Shown here in pieces: positions 1-7,233 of a stretch of DNA of 36,488 nt (position 1 is its first letter; the number at the start of each line of letters is the position of its first letter). The DNA comes from JALOLG01 sp035557475. Its GTDB lineage: Bacteria; Actinomycetota; Acidimicrobiia; Acidimicrobiales; Ilumatobacteraceae. The translations under genes and the position numbers were made by a program. The notes beneath the pieces were generated by a model. The model ran no database searches. It was given only the letters and a program-made list of their open reading frames with translations, and was not told the DNA's origin. The stretch is from NCBI GenBank assembly GCA_035557475.1, contig DATMDV010000135.1, positions 1 through 36,488 of the forward strand, written 5' to 3'.

Positions 1-384
1 GGCTACCCGGTCGTGGCGGATCGGTGGCCAGGCGAGGGTCCACTCGGCGGCGTGATCACTGCGCTGATGGAAGCCCGCGGCGACGTCGTCATCGCGGCCT
101 GCGATCTCCCCGACCTCGACGCGGCCGCGGTCCGAGCGATCCTCGACGCACCTGGTGGAGCCGCGGCCGAGGCGGTGGTGGCCACTACCGATCGTCTGGA
201 GCCGGCCCTCGCCCGCTGGAACCACCGGGCGCTCGAGCAGCTGACGGCGATCTTTGCGACCGGCGAGCGGGCGCTCCACGCCGCGCTCGCGTGTCTCGAC
301 ACCGCCGAGGTCGCCGTCGACCCGTTGGCGATGCGGAACGTGAACTCGCCGGGTGACCTCGGCGGGACCGCGGCGACTCGATAG
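1..384 (+). CDS. mobA: Molybdenum cofactor guanylyltransferase MobA, 3' part (5' end outside window)
   Basis: MobA transfers GMP from GTP to molybdopterin in the cytoplasm to make the guanine dinucleotide form of molybdenum cofactor. The reading frame is open from the first base, so the gene begins before the window. The N-terminal nucleotide-binding motif (LxGGxSxRMG) is therefore not visible. What remains is typical of the family's central and C-terminal part: GPLGGV, then the acidic substrate/metal motif CDLPDLD, then the closing NVNSPGDL, which matches the family's N-[IV]-N-[TS]-P-x-D-L. The stop codon TAG at 382-384 also forms the first half of the -10 box of the next gene. A related NTP-transferase of the MobA-like superfamily cannot be fully excluded without the N-terminus. 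Confidence 0.8.
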   Translation, partial: GYPVVADRWPGEGPLGGVITALMEARGDVVIAACDLPDLDAAAVRAILDAPGGAAAEAVVATTDRLEPALARWNHRALEQLTAIFATGERALHAALACLDTAEVAVDPLAMRNVNSPGDLGGTAATR

Positions 385-387
385 CGT
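382..387 (+). promoter_or_regulatory. Leaderless -10 box TAGCGT for the rhodanese gene, fused to the mobA stop
   Basis: TAGCGT lies 6 nt before the ATG at 394. The first three bases are the mobA stop codon. The spacing would put the transcription start at or next to the A of the start codon. No TTGACA-like -35 is visible. The call rests on sequence pattern alone. Confidence 0.5.
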
Positions 388-393
388 TGGAAC

Positions 394-711
394 ATGGCGT
401 TCAGTGAGATCAGCGTCGACGAGCTCGCCGAGTTGATGGCGGCCGGTTCGCGCCTGGTCGACGTGCGAGAGGACGACGAGTACGCCGACGGCCACGTGCC
501 GGGCGCCGTGCACGTGCCGCTCGCCACCGTCGCCGACAATGTCGACCAGTTTCGAGGTGAGGGCCCGACGTACGTGATCTGCAAGTCGGGCGGCAGGAGC
601 ATGCGGGCGTGCGAGTTCCTCTCCGATCGTGGCGTCGAGGTGGTGAACGTCGCCGGCGGCACCATGGCGTGGCAGCTGTCAGGCCGCGATGTCGAGACCG
701 TCGACTCGTGA
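394..711 (+). CDS. Single-domain rhodanese-like sulfurtransferase
   Basis: This 105-residue protein is one rhodanese domain, as in GlpE/PspE-type proteins, which carry sulfane sulfur on a cysteine persulfide. The active loop CKSGGRS starts at Cys63, so the nucleophile is present. The earlier family motifs LVDVRE (21-26) and HVPGAVHVP (34-42) are intact, as is the C-terminal VAGGTMAWQ. The ATG start at 394 gives the usual short N-terminus. The gene follows mobA by 9 bp and its TGA overlaps the GTG of the RNase D gene (GTGA at 708-711), so the two are probably translationally coupled. The physiological acceptor is unknown. The mobA neighbour allows a link to molybdenum cofactor sulfur chemistry, but that is only inference. 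Confidence 0.88.
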   Translation: MAFSEISVDELAELMAAGSRLVDVREDDEYADGHVPGAVHVPLATVADNVDQFRGEGPTYVICKSGGRSMRACEFLSDRGVEVVNVAGGTMAWQLSGRDVETVDS

Positions 712-1877
712 ACCGCACCGCGGTCAGTCCGGCACAGGCATACCGCTGGGTCGACACCGACGCCGAGTTGGCAACGGTGATCGACCGCCTGATCGCCGAG
801 CCGCGATACGCGCTCGACACCGAGTTCCACCGGGAACGCACCTACTACCCGAAGTTGGCGCTGCTCCAGCTGGCGTGGCCCGGCGAGCTGGTGCTCGTCG
901 ACCCGTTGGCGGTCGACGTGCGGGCGCTCGAACGTCTCTTCGCGTCCGACGCGTTGGCAGTCGTCCACGCGTCGCAGCAGGATCTCGACGTGCTGACGCA
1001 CGCCGCTCGCTGTGTGCCGCGGCGGTTGTTCGACACCCAGGTCGCGGGCGGTTTCGTGGGCTACGGAACGCCGTCGCTGGTCGCCTTGCTGCAGGGCGAG
1101 CTCGGCGTCAGCCCGGCCAAAGGTGACCGGCTCACCGATTGGTTGCGGCGCCCGCTCACCGTCGATCAATGCGAGTACGCGGCGGCCGATGTGGCCTACC
1201 TGCTCGAGGCGCACGATCACCTCGTCATCCGCCTCACCGAGCTCGGACGGCTGCAGTGGGTCGACGATGCGTGTGCCGAACTGTTGACCAAGTCGACGGC
1301 GCCGTCCGATCCCGACGACGCGTGGACGAAGCTGAAAGACGTCCGTTCGCTGCGTCCCCGGGCGCGTGCCGTGGCGCAGGCGGTTGCCGCATGGCGCGAG
1401 CGCCGGGCGATGGCGACCGACATCCCGGTCCGGCACGTGCTGCCCGATCTGGCGATCCTCGGCATCGCCCAGCGGCAACCCACCGTCGAGCGTGACCTCG
1501 GCCAGGCCAGAGGGGTCGACGAGCGCTTCAGCCGGGGCGCGATCGCCGGCGAGATCCTGAAGGCGGTGCGCGACGGGCTGGCGGCCGAGCCACCCGAGCC
1601 TCGGCCGGGCGTCGAGGATCTCGAACGTGAGCTGCGTCCCGCCGTCACGCTGGTGTCGGCGTGGGTGAGCCAGGTCGCGCGTGACGAGCGGATCGACACC
1701 TCGTTGCTGGCGACGCGTGCTGATCTCGTCGCCCTGTTGCGCGGCGACGACGACGCCCGCCTCGCCGCCGGATGGCGGGCCGAGCTCCTGGGAACCGGGG
1801 TCCGCCGTCTCGTCGACGGTCATGCCGCACTGACGTTCGACGGCAAGGGCTCGCTGAAGCTCGTCGATCTGCCCTGA
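708..1877 (+). CDS. rnd: Ribonuclease D (DEDDy 3'-5' exoribonuclease with HRDC domain)
   Basis: RNase D trims the 3' ends of tRNA precursors and other small RNAs. The predicted protein has 389 residues from GTG 708, which overlaps the rhodanese stop. The exonuclease motifs are all visible: ExoI with Asp37 and Glu39 (ALDTEFHRERTYYP), ExoII around Asp92 (VHASQQDLDVL), and ExoIII with Tyr157 and Asp161 (YAAAD), which places it in the DEDDy class. A C-terminal HRDC-type helical region starts near residue 210 (SLRPRARAVAQAVAAWRERR), with DIPVRHVLPDL matching the usual HRDC motif. Two-metal-ion catalysis and substrates are family knowledge. Longer upstream starts would run through the rhodanese gene in another frame, so GTG 708 is preferred. 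Confidence 0.9.
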   Translation: MNRTAVSPAQAYRWVDTDAELATVIDRLIAEPRYALDTEFHRERTYYPKLALLQLAWPGELVLVDPLAVDVRALERLFASDALAVVHASQQDLDVLTHAARCVPRRLFDTQVAGGFVGYGTPSLVALLQGELGVSPAKGDRLTDWLRRPLTVDQCEYAAADVAYLLEAHDHLVIRLTELGRLQWVDDACAELLTKSTAPSDPDDAWTKLKDVRSLRPRARAVAQAVAAWRERRAMATDIPVRHVLPDLAILGIAQRQPTVERDLGQARGVDERFSRGAIAGEILKAVRDGLAAEPPEPRPGVEDLERELRPAVTLVSAWVSQVARDERIDTSLLATRADLVALLRGDDDARLAAGWRAELLGTGVRRLVDGHAALTFDGKGSLKLVDLP

Positions 1878-1968
1878 CGCTCGCTCGCGACCCCCGTGAC
1901 CAGTGCCGTTGGCAGGTGTCACACCGTCACCTGGACGTCCATACCGTCGGCGGACGGAGGTGATCCGG

Positions 1969-1974
1969 TAGGCT
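1969..1974 (+). promoter_or_regulatory. -10 box TAGGCT upstream of the small charged protein
   Basis: TAGGCT is followed by 7 nt and then ATG at 1982, the same spacing as in the leaderless genes of this window. That ATG opens only a four-codon ORF; the real gene starts at GTG 2014. The transcript would therefore begin on the minigene's start codon. Confidence 0.45.
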
Positions 1975-1981
1975 GACGGCA

Positions 1982-1996
1982 ATGTCAATTCTCTAG
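1982..1996 (+). other. Possible leaderless four-codon minigene (Met-Ser-Ile-Leu-stop)
   Basis: ATG TCA ATT CTC TAG sits exactly where transcription from the TAGGCT box should begin. It ends 17 nt before GTG 2014. It could be a real minigene that loads ribosomes near the next start, or only the accident of a transcript beginning with ATG. Nothing else supports translation. Confidence 0.2.
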
Positions 1997-2013
1997 TCTC
2001 TGGGAGCCCTGTC

Positions 2014-2202
2014 GTGAAGAAGGGTCGTCATCGCCGCTTCGAAGAGGCGCGCAAGCTGAAGCAGTCCGGCCCTGGGGCCTTTGACCTGGGGTTCGGTGAT
2101 CGCTCGCAGCAGTCCAGTTCCGACGACGACGACGAGTACGCCGCGCTCGCCGAGAAGTACGGGGTCAGCTTCGACGATGACGAGGAACCCGCCGACGACT
2201 GA
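2014..2202 (+). CDS. Small charged hypothetical protein (62 aa, possibly DUF3073-like)
   Basis: I do not recognise this protein with certainty. It has a strongly basic first third (MKKGRHRRFEEARKLKQ) and a strongly acidic last third, with a run of four Asp near residue 37 and a C-terminal DDDEEPADD. The layout of a basic start, a KLK motif and an acidic EYA...EKYG end resembles the small actinobacterial DUF3073 family, but that is a resemblance from memory. GTG 2014 is preferred because GGGAG (2002-2006) lies 7 nt upstream and the downstream frame has no better start. The codon usage is like its neighbours. It ends 24 bp before the end of a convergent gene. No function is proposed. Confidence 0.65.
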   Translation: MKKGRHRRFEEARKLKQSGPGAFDLGFGDRSQQSSSDDDDEYAALAEKYGVSFDDDEEPADD

Positions 2203-2226
2203 CGTGGCCTGACGCGCCCGGCGATG

Positions 2227-2967
2227 TCAGCGGCGGACGGCGGGGTGGGGGAGCGGGGTCCACTGCGGCCGCTCGAGTTGTTCGACCATCATGTCGTAGA
2301 TGTGGGCACCGACGAGCTCGCGGATCTCGTCGCGGCTCGACTTGTAGAGCGGCTCGCGACCGATGAACGCCTCGGGCGACTCGGTGCACCACCAGTGGAA
2401 ATCGTCGCCGCCCTCACCCCAGTCGCGGCGCTTCCACTCCCGCAGGCGTGACGTGACGTGGCCGTTGTCGTCGGTCTGGTGCTCGAGCCTGATCGGCACC
2501 TGCCAGCACACGTTCGGCTTCCAGTCGAGCGGGCGCTCGCCGGCCTCGAGGGCGGCGATGTGCAGCGCGCATCCGACGCCGCCTGCGAACCCGGGCCGGT
2601 TGAGAAAGATGCACGCGTCGTCGACGAGGCGCGTCGTGGTGGTCGGTTCCCCGGCCGAGTCGGGCTCGCCCGGACGCATGAACCCGCCGCGCACCGCCTT
2701 GGCGTGGAACTGCATCTGCTCGGGCTTGACCCGCACGAAGGCGCGCACGACGATCTGCACGTCGTCGTCGTCGATGAGGTGGGCGCCGTAGCTGCAGCAC
2801 CCCTGTTGGAGCTCCTCGGCCGGCGCGTCGAGCACGCCCTTGCAGCCCTCGCCGTAGATGCACTTGTAGTTCGACCGGAGGAACGTCGCGTCGAACTCCC
2901 ACGTGCGCTGCTCGTCGGGATCCTCGAACGAGATGAGTTCGTGGACGTCCGTCGCACTCTTTCCCAC
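2227..2967 (-). CDS. Cys-rich YkgJ/DUF3109-like zinc or iron-chelating protein
   Basis: The predicted 246-residue soluble protein has eight cysteines: 36, 42, 57, 58, 119, 133, 154 and 194. The N-terminal set (YKCIYGEGCKG then GCCSYGAHL) and the later CIFLNRPGF, GVGCALH and NVCWQVPI resemble the widespread YkgJ-type putative Zn/Fe-cluster proteins, whose biochemical role is not established. The last cysteine lies in a HWWCTES motif. GTG 2967 is chosen because it gives an N-terminus that begins just before the conserved region and because TACCCT lies 8 nt upstream on the minus strand. The longer frame reading back to 3294 would run through alaS and is unlikely. It is divergent from alaS with only 37 bp between the two start codons. 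Confidence 0.7.
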   Translation of the reverse strand: MGKSATDVHELISFEDPDEQRTWEFDATFLRSNYKCIYGEGCKGVLDAPAEELQQGCCSYGAHLIDDDDVQIVVRAFVRVKPEQMQFHAKAVRGGFMRPGEPDSAGEPTTTTRLVDDACIFLNRPGFAGGVGCALHIAALEAGERPLDWKPNVCWQVPIRLEHQTDDNGHVTSRLREWKRRDWGEGGDDFHWWCTESPEAFIGREPLYKSSRDEIRELVGAHIYDMMVEQLERPQWTPLPHPAVRR

Positions 2968-2975
2968 GGAGCCGC

Positions 2976-2981
2976 AGGGTA
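2976..2981 (-). promoter_or_regulatory. Leaderless -10 box TACCCT for the YkgJ-like gene
   Basis: On the minus strand TACCCT is followed by 8 nt and then the GTG ending at 2967. It lies 10 bp from the oppositely directed alaS -10 box. Confidence 0.45.
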
Positions 2982-2991
2982 CAGCCGTCGG

Positions 2992-2997
2992 TAGGCT
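2992..2997 (+). promoter_or_regulatory. Leaderless -10 box TAGGCT for alaS
   Basis: GGTAGGCT is followed by 7 nt and GTG 3005. The same eight bases occur before the gene at 20944 and before position 1982. No purine-rich ribosome-binding site precedes GTG 3005. Confidence 0.55.
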
Positions 2998-3004
2998 CGG
3001 ATGT

Positions 3005-5605
3005 GTGACCAGGCCGATGACCGCCGACCAACTTCGTGACTCGTTCCGGGAGTTCTTCGCGGCCAAGGACCACAGCATCGTGCCGTCGGCGAGCCTCATC
3101 CCGCACGACCCGACCGTGTTGTTCACCGTCGCCGGAATGGTGCCGTTCAAGTCGTACTTCGTCGGCGACGAGGCCGCCCCGTTCCGTCGTGCCGTGAGCT
3201 CGCAGAAGTGCGCCCGCGCCGGCGGCAAGCACAACGACCTCGACGACGTCGGGCGTACCAAGCGCCATCTCGTGTTCTTCGAGATGATGGGCAACTTCAG
3301 CTTCGGCGACTACTTCAAGGAGCTCGCGATCCCGTGGAGCTGGGAGCTCGTCACCGAGGGATGGGGCTTCGACGGCGACCGGCTGTGGATCACGGTCCAC
3401 GACAGCGACGACGAAGCCGAGGCGATCTGGCACGACCAGGTCGGTGTGCCGCTCGATCGCATCCAACGCCTCGGCGACAAGGACAACTTCTGGCAGATGG
3501 GCGACACCGGTCCGTGCGGGCCGTGCAGCGAGATCCACATCGACCGCGGCCCGGCCTTCGGGCCCGACGGCGGACCCCTGGGCGATCCCGAGGGCGACCG
3601 CTTCATGGAGTTCTGGAACCTGGTGTTCATGCAGTACAACCAGGCACCCGACGGCAGCCGGACCCCATTGCCGAGACCGTCGATCGACACCGGCGCCGGG
3701 CTCGAGCGCATCCTCGCCCTGCTGCAAGACGTCGATTCGGTGTGGGAGACCGACCTCATGCAGCCGCTGATCGACACCGCCTGCTCGCTGACGGGCAAGT
3801 CGTACCGGGTCGGCGACTACGACGACCGCGACAGCTTCGCGATGCGCGTGCTCGCCGAGCACGCCCGGTCGTCGACGATGGTCGTGAGCGATGGTGTATT
3901 CCCGTCGAACGAGGGACGTGGCTACGTGCTGCGCCGGATCCTGCGCCGGGCGGTCCGCTACGCGTACCTGCTCGGGACCGAACAGCTGGTCATGCCGCGC
4001 TTGTCCGAGACGGCGATCGACGTGATGGGCAACGCCTACCCCGATGTCATCAAGAACCGCGACTTCATCCTCAGTGTGTTGACGAAAGAGGAAGAGCGGT
4101 TCCGCCACACGCTGCGGACCGGGTTGACGATTCTCGACGGCGAGCTCGGGAGCGAGACGCGGTTGCTGTCGGGTCCGACCGCGTTCTTGCTCCACGACAC
4201 CTACGGGTTCCCCCTCGAGCTCACCCAGGAGATCGCCGGCGAGCGCGACATCCGGGTCGACGTCGAGGGCTTCGAGACCGAGATGGCGGCGCAGCGGGTG
4301 CGGGCCAAGGCGGCCCGCAAGGGTGTCGTCGACGACGCCCTCGTCGACGACTACCGCGAGGTCGTCGAGCAGTTCGGCGTCACCGAGTTCCTCGGCTACA
4401 ACACCGACACCACCGAGAGCCGCGTGCTCGCCGTCGTCGACGTGCCCGACGGCAGTGGAAACATCGAGATCTTCCTCGACCGCACGCCCTTCTACGCCGA
4501 GAGCGGCGGACAGATCGGCGACACCGGCACCATCGCCACCGAGACGGGCACGGTCGAGGTGCTCGACACGACGTTCGCGCTGCCAGGGCTGCGCCGCCAC
4601 ACGGCGCGGGTCACCGCGGGCACGGTGTCGGCCGGCCAGACCGCGACGGCGACGATCGACGCCGAGCGGCGCAACGCGATCCGCAAGAACCACACCGGCA
4701 CCCATGTGTTGCACTGGGCGTTGCGCAAGGTGCTCGGTGAGCACGTGAAGCAGGCCGGCTCGTGGGTCGGTCCCGACCGGCTGCGGTTCGACTTCTCCCA
4801 CTACGCGGCCGTCACCCCGGACGAGATCGAGGAGATCGAGCGCCTGGCCAACGGCGAGACCCTCGCCAACGCGCCGGTCCGGGCGTTCGAGACCACCAAG
4901 GACGAAGCCGAGTCGCTCGGCGCGATCGCGTTCTTCGGCGACAAGTACGGCGACATCGTGCGCGTGCTCGAGGCGGGCAGCTCCGTCGAGTTGTGCGGCG
5001 GGACGCACGTGCGCGCCACTGGCGACATCGGCACGATCAAGGTCGTCAGCGAGGCGTCGATCGGTTCGAACCTGCGTCGCATCGAAGCGTTGACCGGCGC
5101 CAACAGCGTCGCCCTGTTCCAGGAGTACGAACGCGACATCGACGACGTCGCCGAGCTGCTCGGCGCGACTGCGTCCACCGTCAAGGAGAACGCCGAGAAG
5201 CGGATCGCCCAGATCAAGGCCCTCGAGGACGAGAACCGCGCGCTGCGCGCCCAGCTCGCCGTCGGCCGCGCCGGCGAGCTCGCGGCGGCGGCGCCCGACG
5301 GTGTCGTCGTCGCTCGCGTCGACGACCTGACACCCGCTGATCTGCGCGATCTCGCGGTGGCCGTCCGCCAACAGGAGGGCATCCGGCGGGTCGTGCTGGC
5401 GGGCACCACGACGACCGGCGGCGTATCGCTCGTCGCCGCGGTCCGCCCGTCGGAGGGCATCGCCGCGGCCGATCTCATCCGCGATGCGGCCAAGGCGGTC
5501 GGCGGCGGCGGTGGCGGGAAGGGCGACATCGCGACCGCCGGCGGCAAGGACCCGGCCGGACTCGACGACGCGCTGCGCCTGGCACTCGAGGCAGCGAACG
5601 CCTGA
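3005..5605 (+). CDS. alaS: Alanyl-tRNA synthetase
   Basis: AlaRS charges tRNA-Ala and edits misacylated Ser- and Gly-tRNA-Ala. The 866-residue product is full length for a bacterial enzyme. The class II aminoacylation domain opens with FREFFAAKDHSIVPSASL, and motif 2 is clear in RTKRHLVFFEMMGNFSFGDY. The DTGAGLERIL motif 3 region is present. The editing domain has both zinc/catalytic motifs: HTGTH at His563/His567 and CGGTH at Cys664/His668. The C-terminal C-Ala domain ends in the usual Gly-rich segment GGGGGGKGD. GTG 3005 is favoured by the -10 box 7 nt upstream; ATG 3017 is an in-frame alternative four codons later. ruvX follows after 3 bp. Confidence 0.97.
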   Translation: MTRPMTADQLRDSFREFFAAKDHSIVPSASLIPHDPTVLFTVAGMVPFKSYFVGDEAAPFRRAVSSQKCARAGGKHNDLDDVGRTKRHLVFFEMMGNFSFGDYFKELAIPWSWELVTEGWGFDGDRLWITVHDSDDEAEAIWHDQVGVPLDRIQRLGDKDNFWQMGDTGPCGPCSEIHIDRGPAFGPDGGPLGDPEGDRFMEFWNLVFMQYNQAPDGSRTPLPRPSIDTGAGLERILALLQDVDSVWETDLMQPLIDTACSLTGKSYRVGDYDDRDSFAMRVLAEHARSSTMVVSDGVFPSNEGRGYVLRRILRRAVRYAYLLGTEQLVMPRLSETAIDVMGNAYPDVIKNRDFILSVLTKEEERFRHTLRTGLTILDGELGSETRLLSGPTAFLLHDTYGFPLELTQEIAGERDIRVDVEGFETEMAAQRVRAKAARKGVVDDALVDDYREVVEQFGVTEFLGYNTDTTESRVLAVVDVPDGSGNIEIFLDRTPFYAESGGQIGDTGTIATETGTVEVLDTTFALPGLRRHTARVTAGTVSAGQTATATIDAERRNAIRKNHTGTHVLHWALRKVLGEHVKQAGSWVGPDRLRFDFSHYAAVTPDEIEEIERLANGETLANAPVRAFETTKDEAESLGAIAFFGDKYGDIVRVLEAGSSVELCGGTHVRATGDIGTIKVVSEASIGSNLRRIEALTGANSVALFQEYERDIDDVAELLGATASTVKENAEKRIAQIKALEDENRALRAQLAVGRAGELAAAAPDGVVVARVDDLTPADLRDLAVAVRQQEGIRRVVLAGTTTTGGVSLVAAVRPSEGIAAADLIRDAAKAVGGGGGGKGDIATAGGKDPAGLDDALRLALEAANA

Positions 5606-5608
5606 CCC

Positions 5609-6037
5609 ATGCGCGCGCTCGGCGTCGACCTCGGTTCGAAGCGGATCGGGATCGCCGTCAGCGACCCGTCCGGCACGATCGCGTCGCCGCTGACCGTGGT
5701 GCACCGTTCGAGCTCACGCCGCCGCGATCTCGACGCGATCGCCCGCATCGCCACCGACGAGGACGTCGACACGATCGTCGTCGGACTCCCGTTGACGATG
5801 CGCGGTGAGGTCGGTCAGGCGGCGGAGGCTGCCATCGCAGAGGCGGCCCGGCTCGCTACCGTGGTCGGCGTGCCCGTCGAGACGCACGACGAGCGGCTCA
5901 CCACGGTGACCGCCGAACGGAGCATGATCGACGCCGGGATGCGCGGTGAGGAGCGGCGCCGCGTGGTCGACAAGGTCGCGGCCGCGGTGATGCTGCAGTC
6001 GTGGCTCGACACCCGGCGGGCGCGGGGCGAGACGTGA
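5609..6037 (+). CDS. ruvX: Putative pre-16S rRNA nuclease RuvX/YqgF
   Basis: RuvX (YqgF) is an RNase H-fold nuclease implicated in 5' maturation of 16S rRNA. The 142-residue product has the expected length. The first strand carries the catalytic Asp7 in ALGVDLGSKRIGIAVSDP. The family's DERLTT motif is present after VETHDE, and the terminal DKVAAAVMLQSWLD supplies the last acidic residue. ATG 5609 lies 3 bp after the alaS stop. The TGA overlaps the GTG of mltG (GTGA 6034-6037). The order alaS-ruvX-mltG-aroE is widespread in actinobacteria and supports the call. Confidence 0.93.
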   Translation: MRALGVDLGSKRIGIAVSDPSGTIASPLTVVHRSSSRRRDLDAIARIATDEDVDTIVVGLPLTMRGEVGQAAEAAIAEAARLATVVGVPVETHDERLTTVTAERSMIDAGMRGEERRRVVDKVAAAVMLQSWLDTRRARGET

Positions 6038-7209
6038 CGCTGACCGAGGGACCTACCGACTGGGAGGTCGATCCCTGGGACTCGCCCGCGGCCTCCGGTT
6101 CGGTCGAGCGCCTGCGCCGCGACACGCGTGCCGTCAAGTGGGCGGTGTGGATCGTGATGGTCGTCGTCGTCGTGCTCGTGCTCGTCGCCGGTCGGATCGG
6201 CTGGTGGTACGTCAAGCAGATCAACCCCGAGGGCACGCCAGAGGCGCCGGTGAGCTTCACGGTCAACGATGGCGACACGCTGGAGAGCGTGAGTGAGCGC
6301 CTCGAGGCGCAGGGAATCATCGTCAACGCCGGGGTGTTCCGGTGGTACGTCGAGGAGAAGGGCGGGCTCGAGCTGACGCCCGGTTACTACCAACTCCGGC
6401 CGGCCGACCACATCGGCAACATCGTGGGCACGCTGCGCACGCCGCCCGCCGAGACCTACACCAAGATCACGTTTCCGGAGGGTTTCACCATCGCCCAGAT
6501 GGCCGCCCGCCTCGCCGAATCGACGGAGCGGATGACAGCAGCCGAGTTCGTCACCGCGGCCAACGAGCCGGCCGTGGTGTCGACGTTCCGTCCCGCCGGC
6601 GTCACCTCGTTGGAAGGGCTGCTGTTCCCCGACACGTATCAGGTGTCGAACGGCGAGAACGAGGCCCAGGTCGTCGAGCGGATGGTGTCGCTGATGGAGC
6701 GCGTCGGTCTCCAGGAGGACCTCGAGGCGGGCGCCGCCGACCTCGGCTACACGCCGTACCAGATCTTGATCATCGCCTCGATGATCGAGCGCGAGGCAAA
6801 GCTGCCCGAGGACCGGGCGAAGATCGCTCGCGTGATCTACAACCGGCTCGGACCGTTCTCGCCGTACCCGCAACTGCAGATCGACGCCACGTTGCTCTAC
6901 AACCAGGATCCGGCGCTGAGCATCGGCGAGCTGCGTCAGATCGACACGCCGTACAACACGTACATGTACTCGGGGCTGCCGCCGACGCCGATCGCCAACC
7001 CCGGCCGGGCTTCGATCCACGCCGCGTTGCACCCGGCGCCGAACCCGCCGTCCGGCGACCCGGTCTGCCAGGAGTTGCCCGACCCGACCAACTGCCCGAT
7101 CTACTTCTACGTCCTCGCCAACGAGGACGGTGGTCATGTGTTCGCGGTGACGCCCGAACAGCACGAGCGCAACGTCGCCGCCGCCCGTGCCGCGGGCCTC
7201 CTGGGATGA
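6034..7209 (+). CDS. mltG: Endolytic murein transglycosylase MltG (YceG-like)
   Basis: MltG cuts nascent glycan strands in peptidoglycan and helps terminate their synthesis. The 391-residue protein has a short cytoplasmic N-terminus and one membrane helix at about residues 36-53 (a Val/Leu run encoded by GTC/GTG repeats), so the rest is extracytoplasmic. A LysM-like subdomain follows (VNDGDTLESVSERLEAQGI). The catalytic core shows IASMIEREAK with the expected Glu252, then ARVIYNRL, LQIDATLLY and the closing SGLPPTPIANPG, all typical of YceG. GTG 6034 overlaps the ruvX stop. The stop at 7207-7209 lies inside the first unit of a short tandem repeat leading to aroE. Confidence 0.93.
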   Translation: MTLTEGPTDWEVDPWDSPAASGSVERLRRDTRAVKWAVWIVMVVVVVLVLVAGRIGWWYVKQINPEGTPEAPVSFTVNDGDTLESVSERLEAQGIIVNAGVFRWYVEEKGGLELTPGYYQLRPADHIGNIVGTLRTPPAETYTKITFPEGFTIAQMAARLAESTERMTAAEFVTAANEPAVVSTFRPAGVTSLEGLLFPDTYQVSNGENEAQVVERMVSLMERVGLQEDLEAGAADLGYTPYQILIIASMIEREAKLPEDRAKIARVIYNRLGPFSPYPQLQIDATLLYNQDPALSIGELRQIDTPYNTYMYSGLPPTPIANPGRASIHAALHPAPNPPSGDPVCQELPDPTNCPIYFYVLANEDGGHVFAVTPEQHERNVAAARAAGLLG

Positions 7210-7231
7210 TGGGGTTCGGATGATGGGGTCC
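7204..7231 (+). repeat. 14-nt tandem repeat, two units plus a partial third, at the mltG/aroE junction
   Basis: GGATGATGGGGTTC (7204-7217) is followed directly by GGATGATGGGGTCC (7218-7231), and then by GGATGA, which contains the aroE ATG at 7234. Each unit carries ATGs. Since 14 is not a multiple of three, the corresponding ATGs at 7206, 7220 and 7234 fall in three different frames. Only the last opens aroE. Confidence 0.9.
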
Positions 7232-7233
7232 GG

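Noticed and set aside
3..1988. 661-codon open frame on the minus strand opposite mobA, rhodanese and rnd
   Set aside because: It is antisense to three genes with intact catalytic motifs. Long empty antisense frames are expected at this G+C content, and the translation is Arg/Gly/Asp-rich with no recognisable domain.
2414..5704. 1096-codon open frame on the minus strand opposite alaS
   Set aside because: It mirrors the codon bias of alaS and part of the YkgJ-like gene. The translation is low-complexity and Arg/Val/Asp-rich.
6151..6192. GTC/GTG/CTC run in mltG as a microsatellite
   Set aside because: It encodes the Val/Leu membrane helix of MltG and needs no other explanation.
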